Below are positions 61,864 to 64,000 of a stretch of 64,000 nucleotides of DNA, one piece after another (positions within the stretch are counted from its first letter, which is position 1; each line of letters opens with the position of its first letter). A program made the position numbers and the translations under genes. Source of the DNA: Paracoccaceae bacterium (GTDB lineage: Bacteria; Pseudomonadota; Alphaproteobacteria; Rhodobacterales; Rhodobacteraceae). The DNA is taken from contig JALUYI010000011.1 of assembly GCA_027013095.1 (NCBI GenBank), forward strand, positions 1 through 64,000, written 5' to 3'. The notes under the pieces were generated by a model. It was not told where the DNA came from and searched no databases. It saw nothing but the letters and a program-made list of their open reading frames with translations.

Positions 61864-62700
61864 TTATTGGGTTGCCTCAAACCGTGCACTTTCCCAGGCC
61901 AGCATGGCCCGCTTGACCGATAAGCCCCAGTGATACCCGCCAAGTGCCCCGCTTTTTTGCAATACCCGATGACAGGGGATCAGCCACGCAATCGGGTTTC
62001 GGCCCACCGCCGTGCCAACGGCGCGCGCCCCACGCGCGACGCCGATAGCCTCTGCAATCTGGGAATAACTGCTGACATGGGCAGGTGGAATGGCCAGCAA
62101 AGCCTCCCACACCTTTAACTGAAAAGGTGCGCCGATAAGGTGGAGGCGTGTCTCGCCCCTTTGCCTCAACGCGGCGTCAACCCAAGGCCGCAGCGTGTCT
62201 TTGCCGGGCCGAAATGTGGCCCTCGGCCAACGTGCCTGCATGTCCTCCATCGCCACTTGGTTGCCGCAACCCGCGGTAAAGGCAAGACCGCAAATTCCCC
62301 GCGCGGTGCCCATGACCAGCATGTCCCCAAAGGGGCTGTCAAAGATGGCGTACTCGATCATCAAACCCAGACCACGGGCGGCATAGTCACCCGGGCTCAT
62401 GGCCTCCCAGCGCAGGAACAGGTCATGCAGGCGCGATGCCCCGGAAAGGCCGACCTCATGCGCGGTGGCCAGAACGGTAAACCGGTTTTCCAGCAAGAAT
62501 TTGGCGTGCTGAAGGCCGAGATATTGTTGATAGCGTTTCGGGCTGACTCCCACCCACTGGCTGAAAAGACGCTGAAAATGGGCCGGAGACAGGCCGGTCG
62601 CCTGCGCCAGCTCGGCCAGAGTGGGTTGCGTCGTCTGATGTGCCTCGATATAGCCCAGCGCGCGGGCGATCAGGTCAAAATGATACGGGTTCCGGGCCAT
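61864..62700 (-). CDS. AraC-type/methylated-DNA-protein-cysteine methyltransferase fusion (Ada-like)
   Basis: The protein has 278 residues from MARNPYHFDLIARALGYIEA. The N-terminal part is an AraC helix-turn-helix (TLAELAQATGLSPAHFQRLF). The C-terminal part is an MGMT domain with the active-site Cys in LIPCHRVLQ and the FQLKVWEALLAIP helix. E. coli Ada has in addition an N-terminal zinc/methyl-phosphotriester domain, which is absent here. It repairs O6-methylguanine, and the HTH may recognise its own promoter. Confidence 0.9.
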   Translation of the reverse strand: MARNPYHFDLIARALGYIEAHQTTQPTLAELAQATGLSPAHFQRLFSQWVGVSPKRYQQYLGLQHAKFLLENRFTVLATAHEVGLSGASRLHDLFLRWEAMSPGDYAARGLGLMIEYAIFDSPFGDMLVMGTARGICGLAFTAGCGNQVAMEDMQARWPRATFRPGKDTLRPWVDAALRQRGETRLHLIGAPFQLKVWEALLAIPPAHVSSYSQIAEAIGVARGARAVGTAVGRNPIAWLIPCHRVLQKSGALGGYHWGLSVKRAMLAWESARFEATQ

Positions 62701-62802
62701 GTCTGTTGTGTCCTTCCGGTCCCTGTGATGCCGGATTGATGCGATTTTCTCCACCCGAATCTTGCGCAAAATCGTAATCCTGCTTGGCAGCGCGGGCCAA
62801 GC

Positions 62803-63465
62803 ATGGCAGATACGGTGGCGATGACCAAACAGCTTGACTATCATACGATATACGAGATTTTTCGCCGCTTTCAGGAAAGCGAGCCAAATCCGCGGGGCGA
62901 GCTTGACCACGTCAACGCCTATACTCTGGTGGTTGCCGTGGCGCTGTCTGCGCAGGCGACCGATGCCGGGGTGAACAAGGCAACACGCAATCTTTTCGAC
63001 ACGGTCGATACCCCCGAAAAAATGCTGCAGCTGGGCCTTGAGGGCCTGACCGAGCAGATCAAGACCATCGGTCTCTATCGCCAAAAGGCACGAAATGTCA
63101 TCCGCATGTCGGAAATACTGGTGAACGAATACGCTGGCGAGGTTCCTTCTTCGCGAGCGGCGTTGCAGTCGTTACCGGGCGTTGGGCGCAAGACGGCCAA
63201 TGTGGTCCTGAACATCTGGTTTGGCCTGCCTGCGCAGGCTGTTGATACCCATATTTTTCGCTTTGGCAACCGGACCGGCGTTGCCGCGGGCAAGGATGTC
63301 CTGGCGGTCGAGCGCGCGATCGAGGATAATATTCCCGCCCCGTTCCAGCGCCATGCCCACCACTGGATGATCCTGCACGGGCGGTATATCTGCAAGGCCC
63401 GAAAACCAGTGTGCACCAATTGTATCATCGCGGACCTGTGCCGCTCGGAGGACAAGACATTATGA
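62803..63465 (+). CDS. nth: Endonuclease III
   Basis: The 220-residue DNA glycosylase/AP lyase has VALSAQATDAGVNKATRNLF, the HhH LPGVGRKTANVVLN with catalytic Lys nearby, and the catalytic Asp in AVDTHIFRF. The Fe-S motif has C-x6-C-x2-C-x5-C (CKARKPVCTNCIIADLC). It removes oxidised pyrimidines. ATG 62821 is an alternative start. Its stop overlaps the next start as ATGA. Confidence 0.97.
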   Translation: MADTVAMTKQLDYHTIYEIFRRFQESEPNPRGELDHVNAYTLVVAVALSAQATDAGVNKATRNLFDTVDTPEKMLQLGLEGLTEQIKTIGLYRQKARNVIRMSEILVNEYAGEVPSSRAALQSLPGVGRKTANVVLNIWFGLPAQAVDTHIFRFGNRTGVAAGKDVLAVERAIEDNIPAPFQRHAHHWMILHGRYICKARKPVCTNCIIADLCRSEDKTL

Positions 63466-64000
63466 ATAAGAAATATCAGGTCGTGGGGATTGGCAACGCT
63501 ATGGTCGATGTTCTCAGCCAGGTTGCGGACAGTTTCCTTGCTGCCAACAATATCGATAAGGGTATCATGCAGTTGATCGATACCGAGCGCGCTGCTGAAC
63601 TTTATGGTAAGATGGGCCCCGCCGAAGAGGTTTCCGGTGGATCGGCAGCCAACACCATTGCCGGCATCGCTGCACTAGGTGGGCGCGTGGCTTATGTCGG
63701 CAAGGTCAAGGACGACCAGCTGGGGGCGATTTTCGTTCACGATATCCGGGCGCAGGGGGCGGACTTCGACACCCCTTTGGCCGATGCCAGCCACCCCGCC
63801 GAAACCGGGCGCTGCATGGTTCTGGTCAGCCCGGATGGAGAGCGCTCGCTCAACACCTATCTCGGTGTATCCGAATTCCTGCACCCTGATGACATCGATG
63901 AATCCCTGATGGCTGCCGCTGAATGGATCTATCTGGAAGGGTATCGATTTGATGGCCCTGAAAGCCACGAGGCCTTTGCCAAGGCCATCAACGCCTGCAA
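63462..64000 (+). CDS. PfkB-family sugar/nucleoside kinase, probable adenosine kinase (3' end beyond window)
   Basis: About 179 residues are visible from ATG 63462, overlapping nth. The N-terminal MNKKYQVVGIGNAMVDVLSQ and the PfkB block SGGSAANTIAGIAALGGRVAYV match the family; GIMQLID and AYVGKVKDDQLGAIF are typical of adenosine kinase-like members. The catalytic Asp/anion-hole motif (DTxGAGD) lies beyond the window. Order nth-PfkB is frequent in Rhodobacterales. Confidence 0.8.
   Translation, partial: MNKKYQVVGIGNAMVDVLSQVADSFLAANNIDKGIMQLIDTERAAELYGKMGPAEEVSGGSAANTIAGIAALGGRVAYVGKVKDDQLGAIFVHDIRAQGADFDTPLADASHPAETGRCMVLVSPDGERSLNTYLGVSEFLHPDDIDESLMAAAEWIYLEGYRFDGPESHEAFAKAINAC

Overview
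The window is a GC-rich chromosomal segment of an alphaproteobacterium, most likely a Rhodobacterales (Roseobacter-group) species. The reasons are gene content and order: a LuxR/LuxI acyl-homoserine-lactone pair, a complete Aap/Bzt-type amino-acid ABC transporter, an ATP12 F1-assembly chaperone, a MipZ-type division ATPase, a split F0 operon (atpI-B-E-F'-F without F1), the rpmH-rnpA-yidD-yidC neighbourhood, and a recurrent intergenic element of a kind I remember from this group. I cannot name the species. The segment is mostly core chromosome, with accessory insertions.

Layout. 1-422: right end of an IS66-family element that appears to have landed in an Abi-like gene, only the 3' part of which remains. 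585-5838: distal spc and alpha operons (rplO, secY, adk, rpsM, rpsK, rpoA, rplQ), closed by a strong terminator. 6204-7503: a quorum-sensing pair whose luxR appears to be transcribed as a leaderless mRNA from an operator-like promoter. 7666-12682: HtrA protease, RarA, CrcB fluoride channel, a large-subunit-type pseudouridine synthase and ATP12. 12953-17814: aapJQMP, with a terminator-like hairpin after aapJ and an unusually long AapM. 17963-29124, mostly minus strand: SixA, a ferredoxin-like protein, a sterol-desaturase-type hydroxylase, argB, an SDR (plus strand), engB, a MOSC protein, yidC, a GGDEF/EAL protein, ttcA, yidD, a DsrC/TusE homologue without cysteine, rnpA and rpmH.

29441-33186: a TVP38 membrane protein paired with a pyridine-nucleotide-disulfide oxidoreductase, an orphan sensor kinase and tRNA-Arg(ACG). 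33192-36634: a peroxiredoxin-like protein, a secreted-type Hint protein with a 23-residue poly-Asp tract encoded by a hexanucleotide repeat, a small membrane protein, a poorly coding stretch, and MipZ. 36736-41728: rpmE, rplS, trmD, rimM, bluB, rpsP, a chorismate mutase and ffh, with bluB lodged inside the classical rpsP-rimM-trmD-rplS operon.

41931-55756 is the most coherent accessory system: a reductive pyrimidine (or hydantoin-type) catabolic island. It has PreT/PreA dihydropyrimidine dehydrogenase, dihydropyrimidinase, two alternative N-carbamoyl-beta-alanine amidases (nitrilase type and M20 type), an NMT1/THI5-type ABC importer, an EamA transporter and two RutR-like TetR regulators with a fatty-acid desaturase between them. 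Two near-perfect RutR boxes 33 bp apart lie in the divergent promoter region of one regulator and the nitrilase-type amidase, and a degenerate box lies upstream of preT. Together these suggest uptake of the ring compound, its reduction, ring opening and release of beta-alanine, CO2 and ammonia under pyrimidine-responsive repression.

55755-64000: a DUF3131-like protein, an ArsR regulator divergent from the F0 ATP synthase operon, a Tyr/Pro-rich secreted protein, an OmpA-type lipoprotein, an AraC-MGMT fusion, endonuclease III, and a PfkB-family kinase cut by the window end.
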